From Silene conica (taxonomy: Eukaryota; Streptophyta; Magnoliopsida; Caryophyllales; Caryophyllaceae): DNA of 64,000 nt. The notes under the pieces are model-generated. The model ran no database searches. It was given only the letters and a program-made list of their open reading frames with translations, and was not told the DNA's origin. Of this stretch, positions 33,865 to 45,811 are shown piece after piece (within the stretch, counting starts at the first letter, position 1; each line of letters starts with the position of its first letter). The stretch covers positions 76,444,861-76,508,860 of the forward strand of contig CM055316.2 in assembly GCA_029255685.2 (NCBI GenBank). Direction: 5' to 3'. The position numbers and the translations under genes were made by a program.

Positions 33865-36800
33865 ATGAACACTCAAATGGATCGCCCTAGAGGTCATGGG
33901 GACCCTCATCATCTCAATACTGGCTTGCAACACTACTCTGGTATGAGTTTATATTATTATTGATATTTGTTTATTTTACGAATTTTTATATAAGACGGTC
34001 TTATCATCTATGTACTTGGCTTACTTTTGTTTGGGCTAATAGTTTTGAATACTAGTTTAGTACTTGTAGTTGTTTCTCTTATTAGAATATAAAACTGATC
34101 TAGAAACTCTAGCCATCCGCCCCTTAAGTTTATGAGTTTTTGGTTGAGTCTTAATATCGGAGGTCACTATTCAAATCCTTAAATCCTGAATAGGATATAA
34201 ATATTTGATGATTGGACTTTTAAGATCGGTTTTACAGTCTACATGTATGATAAAGTCCGGTGGCGGAGTTAGGGGTGGCTAACCCGGAGCCTCGTCTCAA
34301 GACGACGAAATTTAAAAACAATTTTTTTGAACTTTTTCCAACTTTACTACATTACTCACATTAGTCATTCGTCCTCGCTAAAACTACTTTTCACTAGCTA
34401 TGCTAAAATGCTACATTATATGAATGTATTTGGCCCAAGTGGGAGATTGTAAGAATTATGGGCCTAATACAATAATATACGTGGACAAATTATTTATTAC
34501 ACACACTAAACCAAAGAATTGAATTTATTCACCGTAAAAGTTTTATGGGCATCCTTATGGGTGTCAGAAACATAAAGACACTCCCTTAACTTGATTTTCA
34601 GATTCAATATTGGCATCCCCATCGTCACAAGACACCTAGCACAACATTAACTTTAGTCTTTGGACATAAAATTAACTTGTAAGTGGTCATCTTGGTGTAG
34701 TGATCAAATATTAACAATAAACTCCTGTCAAACATTAAGCCTTCCTTTGGGCCGACTTAATATTCATATTTACCACCACAAGCATGACTGAATTTCGGCC
34801 AAATAATAGCCTTCCTTTGGGCCGACCATTATCCGCATGAAACTCAGTCACACATCGTAGTCATAATATCTAAATTATTCAACTTACACAATAGAGGTTA
34901 CTTTGGCAACTTATTGTGTCGATCAAACAACCTAAAATGTTAGACCCGTTAATATAAATCCATATAGCCAATTATTAAATCTGAAATTTGTCTTAATTTA
35001 ACAAAATGAGTAATTTAGACCCCATAATATGCAAAGAAGACTAAATTACTTTCTCAATGATTTAGCCGCGAAAAAACAAATTGATACGAAGAATCATATG
35101 CATAGTGCTGTAACAACATTGTAGCATTGATGGTACAGTTGAACTAACTCAATTTCTTCATAAGAACATACCGGCTAGAATTCATTAATATATACATATC
35201 ATCAAGCGGCAAATTCAACCAAAGTATGACAGGTGAATCCAAAGCATGCAACTATAATTAATAGTGAAACTAGAAACACAAACATAATACCCAAATATTG
35301 ATAGACGCCGAATTATCAATTCATAAGTCATGCATTCTATTATCACCAAAAGAAAACATACGAGGATTCGGAAACTGAAAACACGCACATGATGGACAAA
35401 ACCATAGCACCATCATTATCATCATGCGTTAACTATATCACTTATCACTTATTATTAGCCTTAATGATTTCATTAATCAATGAAACAATAATACAGCATT
35501 CATCATGTAAACATGTCACTAACTTTCAATAGGGATGAAAATATAACCAAACATGTTTCAATTAGATTAAAACACAAACCAACTATATATCTGCAAACCT
35601 TAATCTTTAGATGTAGTAAAAAATTTTACCAAAAACATATTGCCCATACACTTAGAGTTATGCCTTTAAATCATGTGTCTAATGACATTCCCAAATCGAT
35701 AAGAAAATCCTGATAAGTTAGGCGACATGCATAGAAGGACAATTGTTTGGCATTCATGCTATAATTCTTGCAAAAAAATAACGCTCAATTAATATCAATA
35801 TCTATAGTATGCACAATTATGAGCAAATTAAAAAAAAACATTAAAACCCTTAATCCAATAATAATCGACGCCTAAAAACCATAGGCAATAAATAAACATG
35901 TCCTTAGTATGCGTCTCAATGTCGGATTAAATAAACTTGAGCATTGATTTGCTTAGAAAAATAAAAACACAGTAATACCATGATTGTACCCATATACAAT
36001 CGAGTAAAGCCAAATCAATCCCAAATAATTTAATATGAAGGTGGCTCTGATACCACTTGTTAGATTTAATTATCCGTCTAAAGGCCAATAACTTCATACT
36101 AAATTATTCGGTAAATACTAGATGCGGAAGCGTACCTGATTACATGACAAAAGGTTGGGATGAACCGTCTGGAGGGACAGTCTTTGGATTAGGTCTTCTA
36201 GTAGACACACATACCGACAGGATCTCTCTACTGATGGGATGCGGGGAGATTAGGTTATTGTGTGCTACTAGGGACCATAACCCTAGGTGACTATATATAG
36301 TCTCCTTAATATAATGCGCCCATCATGCATTATAAACCTAATGGGTATCTACACTTAGATAATAGTCAGGCCCATACCTTTTAAGACGTATATAAGCCCG
36401 TAATTAATACACCGTAGTGGATCACTTTATATTTGGGCTTAACTTAGTTGATAGCGCATAAATACAATTACTACCGAATAAATAATTTGTCCACGTATAT
36501 TATTGTATTAGGCCCATAATTCTTACAAGCTTACTAATTACCGCCTTTATACAAGGCGACAAGGCTATTAGCTTAAGGGACGTGCTTTTTCACATAAGAA
36601 TTTTACTCTTTTATATACGTTTCTTTTGCGTTAAGTAATGATTTCTCCATGTAATAGAGCTAGGAAAAATTTGAGATTTTGCTTTAAAATCTTCAATTTT
36701 TCTCTCATTTCCCTTATCCTGTTAGTAGTTGATCCTTGAAAATTTTCACGCCGGAAGACAAATCATACGAAACGGCTCTGCAACTGTCTTTGATTAATGT

Positions 36801-39800
36801 TACTTTTTTATATAAGATTTATGGCTATTAATGAGTTGAATAAATCTAACATTATATGTTTGATTGAAGTGGTGGAAGACGAAAGGCATGACGAAACTGA
36901 GCATCATGATGAAAAGAAATCAGTGTTGAAGAAAGTCAAGGAGAAGGCTAAGAAGATAAAGGATACTATTAAATGCGGTGTTGGACATGGTCATGATCAT
37001 GTTGAGGAAGATGACGACGCTGAGATGGTAACAGACCGTCATGTCCATGGTGCTCCCGGTGTGTAACACTCCTCTTCATGTTATTATAGGTCTTAACATA
37101 TAAGAAGACATATAAAACACCATATATTGACTGTAATTCACAAAAAAACAGTTTCTTCTAAGAGGCCCAAAATCAATTAGAAACCCTCGGAGATAAGGGC
37201 GGAGTTCGGATTTCAAGACGGGGTAGCAAAAAGTTTTAGTCACTACAAGCATTTATTTACAATTGCTATTACATTGTACTTCCTCTGTGCCGATCATAGG
37301 TATACACTTTTTTATTTTGTGCTCCTCTGTGCCGATCATATGTTTACACTTTTTTATTTTGTGCGGGAGAAATGAAGTAGTGAAATGTAAACATATCACT
37401 GGCATGGAGGGAATGGAGGGAGTACTTAAGTTAATTAAATTGGGTAGCAAAAAATAATGCTCTTCAACTAATTAGCTAGCTTCCTTCTTCTTGGAGACTG
37501 CATTCTTAGAACTCTAGAAGCACATGCTTTACTTAAGGTGTCCTACTATATAAGTAGCTTTAGGTAACTACTACTCGAATGCGTAGTCGGGCTTTCCTTG
37601 TTGAGTAAAACTATGTGCATTATAAAATGTCATTGTAAATGCCTGACATGCATAATGGTGTATATAATCTTACAGCTGCACATGACATCATTACCGGCAA
37701 AACGGACACGTCTAAGCTGCATGGAGTCAGTATTGTTGAAACAACCACAATCAGAGGTCAAGTGCCAATGAGCAACCCGCAAGTACATCGTGTAACTGGG
37801 CAGGAAGAAACATTAGGTAGATCTAGGGTTGACACAAGAGTGCCGCTAGGGGATGATAATCGAGTCCATGGGCTCACGCGTCCAAATGTCCTCGATGCTC
37901 ATTCAGGTGGAACTCATCGTCCAAAACTTGGGGGCACTCTCGAGGAAGATTCTCCTGCGCTGAAAAATGTGGGGGGTGGGCAGGAGGAAACATTAGGTGG
38001 ATCTAAGGTTGACACAAGAGTGCCGCTAGGGCACGATAATCGAGCCCATGGGCTCACGCGTCCACATATCCTCGATGCTCATTCGGGTGGAACTCATAGG
38101 CCAAAACTTGGGGGAACTCTCCAGGAAGATTCTCGTGCGCTGAAAAATGTGGGAGATGCAAATTCGGCTAGTTATCAGATCAATCTCACTGATCCAACAA
38201 GTGGAGGTAAGATTGATTTCAGATTGTCACATGTATAAGTTTACACTCTTACGGGATTGTTAGTCGCTTAGTCTTATTGGCATGCCTCTAGCATCGCATT
38301 GGATTATGATTCAATCTTGCTGTCAAATTAGTGTTACTCGCGTGCTCATAGAGTTCTCTTATCTAATGATTGACAGAACACTTGTGATCTTGCAGCTACA
38401 CATGGGATCACTTCAAGTAGAGAGGACAAAGCAAGGCAGCATGGAACCAACATTGGTGAAAGAACTCCAATTGTAGGTCACATGCCAGTGAGCAACCCCG
38501 GTCCCAACCAGGCCTTTGATACCACAACTACACATTCTGTACCTGGGCAGCACAAGATATTGGATTGGTCTAAGACTCCGGTAGGGTCTGATAATCAAGC
38601 CCAAGGGCTCAGGCACAAACCTGTGGTTTCAAGTCATGAAGGTGGTACTGATAGGCCCAAAGTCGTGGACTTTCTTGAGAAAGATGCGCGTGAACCAAAA
38701 AATATAGGAGAAGATGTTCATCGTGCTAATCGTCAGTCCAATCTCACATATCCATCAAGTGGAGGTAAGATTGGGCACAAAACGTGTAGCGTAAATAAGT
38801 TTTGCAATAGTTCGTTATTGTTTATCTCTTGTTGACTTTACCCCGTCTCTTAGACCCTACCCCATGGAGAGGCATGTATTCTGTCCCATCGAATCGCATC
38901 ATATTTCAATTTTAAAGTAGTCTGTGTGATCTTGCAGCTGCACATGGCATAACTACCAGCAAAGAGGACACAGCAAGGCAGCATCGAACCAAGATTGGCG
39001 AAAGAACAGCAATTGGTAGTCAAGTGCCAGTGAGCAGCCCGGGTGTTTACCAGGCCTCTGATACTACAACTACACATTATGTGCCTAGGCAAGAGGAAAC
39101 CTTGGGTTGGTCCAGAATTGATAAACGAACACCGCTAGGGTCCGATAGTCAATCTCATGGGGTAAGGCAAACACCCGTTCTTGCAGGTCACCATTCGGGT
39201 ACTCGTAGCACTGGAGATTTGGGAGTTGGTCATAAGCCTAAACTTGGAGGCATCCTTGAGAGAGATCCCCATGCCTCAAAAAATGTGGCCGAAGATGTTC
39301 GTCCTGCTAATTATCAGCCTAATGTCACTAATCTAAGTGATGAAGGTGAGCTTCAAATTGAGTTAAAACTTTACAAAATAAAGTACGGCAATTACATCAG
39401 TCGATGCAATTTTTATTACGTTCATTTCATGTCACTGACTGTACAATTGTCACAGGTAATATTTGGGCACCAGCCCAAGACATTGGGCTAGGGCTAGGGC
39501 TAGGACAAGGAGGAACGACAGCGAGGCGTCATGAGGGTTACCTCAAAGAAAGGGGAACCACTGAAGGGGCTTCTAATATTCCGGGTATAAACCCCGTAGA
39601 ACACCATACCTTTGACATGGGCACTCCAAGATACATTCCTGGGAATAGGGAGACCTTGGGAGCAAGGACTGAGGAACGACCTTACGCAAGTAAAAACACT
39701 CCCGACACCGCTTCTCTGGGTGGACATTTTGGTACCCTGCAGGTTACTAGCAGTGGTCAAAAGGGAGATTATGGAAGACTTGGAGAAATACTCGATAGAT

Positions 39801-41936
39801 CAACGGGATTAGAGAAAGACCCTCATGCTCCCCGTGACATAGGAGAAATGGGTCGCGCTGAATATCATCAGGCCAAGGTCACTGACCCATTAGGCAGAGG
39901 TAAGATTGAAATTTGTTCCATCTCATAACTGAATGTTATCATCACTTCTTCATTCATTTTGCCATAAGTGTGATAATGTGATACTGTCTCCTTATTTTGT
40001 ATTTCAAACCTTTTCAGACCGCTACAGTTGTTGCCTTTAATTAATGACGACCCCGATCTGTTTGCAGGCGTTTGTTTCGAGCATGAAAGTTTTATTTTAC
40101 TGCTATTTATTTATGCTTCTGGTGGTTTGACATAGGTTACGTTTTGGAGATCTAAGGTTAATTAAATAAAGTACAGGAAAAGCGGCTACGACTTAACATG
40201 AATTACTAAATGGCCTTGTGTATATTGTGGTTTATCAGGTAGTGAAGAAATAGGAGTTACCCCCATCCTGCACCAACTAGGGAAAATGAATATCCATGGT
40301 GAAGCAACTCAAAATCCCGGCTTCTATGAGAACCCGACCATATCAACAGGAAGCCATGATCAGTTTAGTCCGGAGCCGGTCACTCCTGAGACGAGTACAT
40401 TCCTTCAACCACAAGAGTCGAAGCCTCATTCGTACACACCTCTATCAAGCAGTGGTAATCAGGGATTCCAGGACGAGTACAATCGGGAATCTGGCAGCAA
40501 CTACACGAACATGATATCATCTGCTGCATCAGAGCTGGCTCACAAAGCAAAGGTGGTCACTAATTCTGTCACATCGAAAATGGGATACAATGGTAATAGT
40601 GAAGCCTCGAGAAACACCTCGACAGTACCATTGGAACATCAACCGCTAGAAGGAGAACTTGACAGCATCCAGCCAGTTCCAGGTGGATATGGAGAGACGT
40701 TATCAACTGTCTCGGTTGCTGTGGCTGACAAAGTTTCCAAAGCCAAAGATGCCGTAGCCTCAAAATCGGGGTATGGCGGTGAGGCTTACGAAGCCGAGCT
40801 TGATGAATCAAATGTCGGGTATATAGGAGATTACGGGATGAATGACGAGGCTCAGAAAGCCTCGTCTAGGGAATCAAATCCTGGGAGTATAGGAGATTAT
40901 GGAAAGAAAGTTGTCTCGACCGTTCAAGAAAAAATAGCTCCAGTTTATGAGAAAGTAGCAGGGTTAGGATCGACTGTGGCATCAAAGGTGCGGGGAGAGG
41001 GAGAGATGGAGTCCACCCTAGAACCGGACAATGGTGTTTCGGCAAAGGAGGGTCAGATGGAGTCCATAGAGTCGGACAAGGGTGTTTCAGTGAAGGAGTA
41101 CTTGGTGGAGAAACTGAAGCCCGGCGAGGAAGATCAAGCCTTGTCTAAGGTTATTACTGAAGCCTTACCCTTGCATAAACAAGAGCAGGAGGAGAACGAA
41201 ATAGGCCTCGGACAGGGAGACGAAATAGTGAATGTGGACGAACCCGTCCTTGGACGGGGAGATGAAGCGATGTATGTGGATGAAATTGGCCTTGGACGGG
41301 GAGACGAAGCGATGTATGTGGATGAAATTGGCCTTGGACGGGGAGACGAAGCGATGTATGTGGATGAAATTGGCCTTGGACGGGGAGACGAAGCGATGTA
41401 TGTGGATGAAATTGGCCTTGGACGGGGAGACGAAGCGATGTATGTGGATGAAATTGGCCTTGGACGGGGAGACGAAGTGATGAAAATTGAGATAGAAGAG
41501 CGGCAGATAGAGTCTGGTCGAGAGACCACGAAGTCAAAAGTGGTGATTACAGGGGAAGTAACGGAGTCAGAAGAAATGCCACACCACCTTGGCAAAGCCG
41601 AGGAGACTATCTACAATGATTACAGTTCCGAAGAGGTTAACCCCGGAAAAAGCGTAATGGAAAAGATTAAAGACGTTGCCGGATCCTTGTTTGGCAAAAG
41701 TGAACAGACTGTCGAAGGTAATCCTTTTTAGTTTAATGCCAAAAAGAGCAATTTATACATGAGTGTCCTGTTTACAACGACAATAGCGAGTCTTTTTGCT
41801 TTATTCCGTTGTAATTCAGGAGCCAAAAAACCGACATGTTTTGCTTGTAACAGGAAATGAAAGATCTCAGAGCAGCACAGTGAGGGAATTGCAACATGAG
41901 CATAACCAGAATGCAAGGGAGGCTAGACTTCAGTAG
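33865..41936 (+). CDS. LTI65: CAP160/LTI65/RD29-type cold- and ABA-responsive protein (8 exons, 1192 aa)
   Basis: Exons: 33865-33940, 36870-37058, 37676-38206, 38396-38764, 38938-39345, 39456-39899, 40239-41717, 41854-41936. All introns are GT-AG and phase 1; the total is 1193 codons. Residues about 36-60 (HHDEKKSVLKKVKEKAKKIK) match the conserved LTI65/CAP160 N-terminus. Exons 3-6 carry diverged repeats of a G/T/P/H-rich unit (EETLG...RPKLGG). Exon 7 has family blocks ETLSTVSVAVADK, KAKDAVASKSGYGG, EKIAPVYEKVAG and KEYLVEKLKPGEEDQAL. A 14-residue repeat fills about residues 1000-1087, and the end (MEKIKDVAGSLFGK) is helical. It is very hydrophilic with no signal peptide or membrane span, as expected of a disordered dehydration protectant. 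Exon 2's acceptor has a weak pyrimidine tract, but phase and family fit. Confidence 0.9.
34448..36527 (-). mobile_element. Copia-derived fragment in intron 1 of the LTI65-like gene
   Basis: On the minus strand a 470-bp LTR (36527-36058, starting TGTAAGAATTATGGGCC and ending TCTAACA) is followed by an initiator tRNA-Met primer site (36055-36044) and about 1.5 kb of non-coding leader-like sequence. At the other end, 34448-34499 is the first 52 bp of the same LTR in the opposite orientation, preceded by a purine tract (aagtgggagat). The arrangement is head-to-head and no duplication is visible, so it is a rearranged remnant antisense to the host gene. A TATA-like ctatatatag lies at about 36290. 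Confidence 0.75.
36058..36527 (-). repeat. Copia LTR (470 bp) antisense in intron 1
   Basis: TG...CA ended on the minus strand with the primer site two bases beyond. It sits about 340 bp upstream of exon 2 of the LTI65-like gene and could supply antisense promoter activity. Confidence 0.75.
37277..37424. mobile_element. Stowaway-like MITE in intron 2 of the LTI65-like gene
   Basis: TA-flanked ends tacttcctctgtgcc and ggaatggagggagta. The interior holds a direct repeat, ctctgtgccgatcata..ttttttattttgtg, about 41 bp apart. Confidence 0.6.
37801..38160 (+). repeat. Internal duplication of 2 x 180 bp in exon 3
   Basis: The 60-codon unit starting QEETLG recurs after exactly 180 bp (37801 and 37981) with few substitutions and no frame effect. 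It encodes EETLG..VDTRVPLG, GLTRP and AHSGGTHRPKLGGTL. Confidence 0.9.
41242..41480 (+). repeat. 42-bp coding minisatellite in exon 7
   Basis: Five nearly identical 42-bp units encode GLGRGDEAMYVDEI, flanked by one diverged unit on each side (GLGQGDEIVNVDEP before; GLGRGDEVMKIEIE after). Only one synonymous change (gat/gac) was seen among the five, so expansion is recent. The unit is a multiple of three, so copy changes keep frame. Confidence 0.95.
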
Positions 41937-43214
41937 CTTTAGGCTTTGACGGCTTGTTCTCGAGTTTTCTTGTTTTGTTTACCGTTTACATGGTTTCTTT
42001 GTATTTTCTAGCAGTATTCAGATTACATAACCTGTAACTTATGGAGTCAGTGAGTAGCATCATTCCCACATTCCGACATTCCAACATGTATAAACTTTAT
42101 ACAAAGTTTATGTGTGTAGTATTTACAGGTTTTATAAAATCAGCATTAATACTCAGGCGCCTTAATTTGTTTCCGTGAATTAATTAAGATATGAGAAAGT
42201 CTCGTAACAGAGCGTCTCAGATGCGAATATTAGTAGTAGTTATGGCAGTGTTTCATCTTCTGGACGGCGGCAGTCTGTTATTCGGTTAGAGAAAATTCGG
42301 TTTAGCAATTGACAACTTAATTTCCCTGAGTGCGTGGCCTTTGTGTGCTTGTTATATCTCGTCGTGATTGTAGGGAAATCTTTCCTCCTTGACCCAATCG
42401 TACGACGGCAAAAACCTTCTAGACACGATTCCTCGTCGATGAATCGACGACTTTTGATCGGCGCGTGGCCTTTGTTAGTTGGTCGGATCGCCTCAAACCT
42501 GAGCCATTAATGAGAAGGGAATAGATAAAGAGCAGCTTCAAGAAAGGGGAAACAAACAACTGCTTGATTGTTATTGTTTGGAATATTGAATCACCTTAAA
42601 TTTCAAGTTTTCACCTATTGTTATTTATAAAAAGCACTTCTGAATTCAATTTATTTTCGGTAGTTTGATCCGTCGTAAGTTTACGACGGATAATGCCGCC
42701 ACAAATGAGAATTTGATTAAAATTACTCCATGATCATCGGTTTGGGTGTTGAGCAGCTTGAGCTAGTTTGATTAAATTCATCATCAAGTCAGTTCAGCTC
42801 AATTCTTTTTTGTTATAGTCTTTGGTTAATATAAATTTCGGGTAACAGAAATAACTAACGATTTCTTATACTTATTTTAATAGTCTTTGGTTAATATCAA
42901 AATAATCACCCGACTCGAAAGACAAGGCTCGAGTTCACATGGCACCCCGTACAAATGTTTATGGTTGTAAACTAATTATCGCCCGTAATAAACATTATAG
43001 AACATGCCCGAAAATAACCCAAGTTAAAAACTATTCGACATAACTCAACCTTATCCGAGTTCTAGTAAACCCGAAAATGACCCAAACTTGATCTAATTTA
43101 TCTAAATTTAAGTACTTTTTATTCATTAATAAAAAAAACTTTTATAATACTATTATTTATCGTTTTGATCTAAATATCACTTAATTTAAACAATTTTTAC
43201 CAATTTATCACTTA
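41937..43214. other. 3' flank of the LTI65-like gene and repeat debris
   Basis: The first few hundred bases are the likely 3' untranslated region. From about 42190 to 42560 the sequence is less AT-rich but has no recognisable ORF. At 42665-42718 there is a stranded end of the Mutator-like MITE family (cgtcgtaagtttacgacgg, cacaaatgagaattt). Confidence 0.45.
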
Positions 43215-43628
43215 GACCATCCCACGCAGAATGTCACGCTAACTGGGTCTCCAACATTTTAGCTATTAATCTCACCTTAATTATCTTGACCCACTTTCAA
43301 CTCACTTTTACCTCCCAAGCAGAAGGTCACGACGTAGAGACATCAACCCAATTATCTTCCACTCATTTTCCATTTTCCAACATTTTCAATCATTAACTAC
43401 ATTTTCTACCCCACCAAATAATATAATAAGTCAATAACACTTTAACACATCAAATGTCACCAAAGGTCACTAAGAAGGTCACCAACTCATTTCGGGGTCA
43501 CAAATTGGTCCCGAAAACTTCAAAGTCGCCAAATTTAATACAAGGTCACCAAAATTAATGTCTTAATTACGTAATTGGGGTGACCCAACAAGGTCGTGAC
43601 CTCTTTAGCGACCTTGCTTGGGATGGTC
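43215..43628. mobile_element. Tourist/Harbinger-like MITE, 414 bp
   Basis: Ends GACCATCCCACGCAGAA and, reversed, GACCATCCCAAGCAAGG. TTA duplications lie at 43212-43214 and 43629-43631. The inside repeats aaggtcac-type motifs. Confidence 0.7.
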
Positions 43629-43636
43629 TTAAGTCA

Positions 43637-43857
43637 TGTTCTTTCAGGCTTCATATCAGCTCTTTTCAATTTTACTTTGGTGTATTTCGTTAAGTCTTAT
43701 TTATGTTCAATCAGTTATGTTCAATTAATCTCTTTACAAAATAACTTTTAATTCAATTAAATTCACGTCAACTCAATTTCACCTAATTGAACTCAATTAA
43801 GCTTTATTTTAATTAATTCAATTCAGCTCGTTTAAGCCGAAAAGAACAACGCCTTAA
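43637..43857 (+). mobile_element. GGCCCTGTTC-family MITE, diverged copy
   Basis: Collinear with 1238-1460: shares tgttctttcaggctt, tgtatttcgttaagtcttattta, gttcaattaatctcttt and gccgaaaagaacaac. The outer bases are mutated and the duplication is not clear. Confidence 0.6.
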
Positions 43858-43865
43858 TCATTTTT

Positions 43866-43997
43866 TTTACCAATTTGTCCAACATGTTATTTTTTACTAA
43901 TTTGTCCAACATATTATTTTTCTACCATTTTATCCAACTTATTACTTTTTTTACCAATTTATCCATAATACTCTTTTTTTTTTTTTTTTTTTTTTTA
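43866..43997. repeat. About 30-bp tandem repeat followed by poly-T
   Basis: Four diverged copies of accaatttgtccaacatgtta with T-rich linkers, then about 24 consecutive T at about 43973-43996. Confidence 0.7.
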
Positions 43998-44307
43998 CCG
44001 ATTTGACAGTTTGACGGTTAATTATAATCCAATCGGTAATAATAAGGGCGCGAAATGCTCTAGTGTGTAGGCAAGTCGTCCAAATTAATTACCGAAAAAA
44101 GTGAGAAAGGATAGGGCAGTAAGGTAGGAGCACGTGACAGTTTACAGTCCACTCACTCCACCAATTATTCTCTCCCATGCCCACATAAATTGCCATTTGT
44201 GCCCAAACAATAGCAATTAGTAGCAACCGCATAAGCTACCAATAAGACGACATAGTACTAAACAATAATCCCATTATTTTTACTTCACAACATGAATAAT
44301 TAATTAT

Positions 44308-44571
44308 TACTACCTCCATTCCAATCAATTCTATACATTTGCTTTATTCACGTTTGCCAATACCCGTTTTCTTTTGTTAATATCTTTAGTTACATATCGA
44401 TAAAAATTATAAAACTTTGATATTCACAATGTACTCGGTAAGACAATTGAAACAAGATCTCACATGACTATATTTTATGTTACATATCAGAAGTTGTGTC
44501 GAAGATTCACTCGACTTATGAATAGTACCGAAAAAGTGAAATGTATAGAATTGATTGGAATGGAGGAAGTA
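44308..44571. mobile_element. Stowaway-like MITE
   Basis: TA-flanked, with ends tacctccattccaatcaatt and aattgattggaatggagga as near-perfect inverted repeats. The inside (cgtttgccaatac, gttacatat) is shared with 49664-49924, so both belong to one family. Confidence 0.75.
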
Positions 44572-44760
44572 CTACGTATTTAAGACGTTTTATACAATAA
44601 GAATCACACAAAAGTCATCTATATATAATAATATAATAATAAAACACAAACCACTAACATATTACTTTTCCCGCCTATTTATCCACCTTCCAACCTTAAT
44701 CCACTAAAGATATTATCATAATTAATTACAAAATATTATTCTAACTATCTTCCTATAATA

Positions 44761-45004
44761 TACTCCCTCCATTCATTTCCACTTGGTACATTTGCTTTAT
44801 GCACGAGTTTTTACGCATTGTTAAAATATTAATAAAAGTACAACAAATAGGTGTAAAGTGTAGTATTGTGTTGAAAAAGTGGGTCTTAATAGTGTTTTTA
44901 TAGTATTATAGTATTAAAAGTACAACCAAATAAGGAAAGGTGCAAAGTGGATTCGAATGGACCGAAATGGAATAGGTGCAAAGTGGATATGAATGGAGGG
45001 AGTA
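44761..45004. mobile_element. Stowaway-like MITE
   Basis: TA-flanked, ends tactccctccattcatttcc and ggatatgaatggagggagta. It lies inside the putative Helitron. Confidence 0.75.
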
Positions 45005-45133
45005 TAATATAGTCATAACCAACTAAAATGATATTATACATAATTAATAGTATAAGATACCTAAAATTCCTACTTTTACTTATCTAACTATCTTCCTAGA
45101 ATATAAATTGTTTACCAATTTACCAATAAACTA

Positions 45134-45420
45134 TACTTCCTCCGTTCATATCCAAAGCGCATATATGTTTTTTGCACAAATATTAAGAAATATATTAAAA
45201 AACTATTAAAAGTACATTTGTAAGTGTGTAAGATGTTTTTTTATTAATTTAAATGTGTGTTGGTGGATAATAGGTGGGCCATGGAGTGACATTTTAGGTA
45301 GATAAATGGTTTCCATAAGGGTAGTCCAGTCATTTTGTTTTCTTTTTTAGGAAAGTGGTAGAGTGGATATGAATGGATGAAAAAGGAATATATGTAGGTT
45401 GGATATGAATGGAGGAAGTA
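45134..45420. mobile_element. Stowaway-like MITE
   Basis: TA-flanked, ends tacttcctccgttcatatcc and ggatatgaatggaggaagta. It lies inside the putative Helitron. Confidence 0.75.
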
Positions 45421-45811
45421 TGTCACATAAAATATCGGATGTGTCAAATATAGTCATATTTGACCAATATTTGGCAATATATGGCTTGTAATAGATGGTG
45501 AGCTAAAATATCAATTTAAACACCACGTATGTTTACAGAAAAATAATTAATAACTTTAAAATATGTAAAAAATAAAATACGGTGACAGATGACGGACAAT
45601 CATGGACAGATAATTGAATTAAGGTAGTTATGAATATATAGATATGACGATACATATGCTTAAAGTCAAAAGTTTCACAAATTCTCATTTGTAACGGATA
45701 TAGGGACTTGGTATATCACGCCGCATGTTTTACTTATTACGCCTCCTATTTTTCAATTTATTCCAAATTTGCCCTTATCTTAGCTTTAGTAAAAAAGAAT
45801 ATTTTGTTTTA

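Noticed and set aside
34448-36527. A TIR DNA transposon, because of its 52-bp inverted ends
   Set aside because: The ends are copia LTR starts with purine tract and tRNA-Met primer-site context, and no TIR-type duplication is present.
41250-41480. The repeated RGD tripeptide as an integrin-type adhesion motif
   Set aside because: Plants lack classical integrins, and the tripeptide is a by-product of the repeat unit in a probably disordered intracellular protein.
41134-41595. Long minus-strand frames (153 and 127 codons) opposite exon 7 of the LTI65-like gene
   Set aside because: They are artefacts of the 42-bp repeat, whose length is a multiple of three. Their sequence is just the repeat read backwards (RPRPISSTYIAS...), with no independent support.
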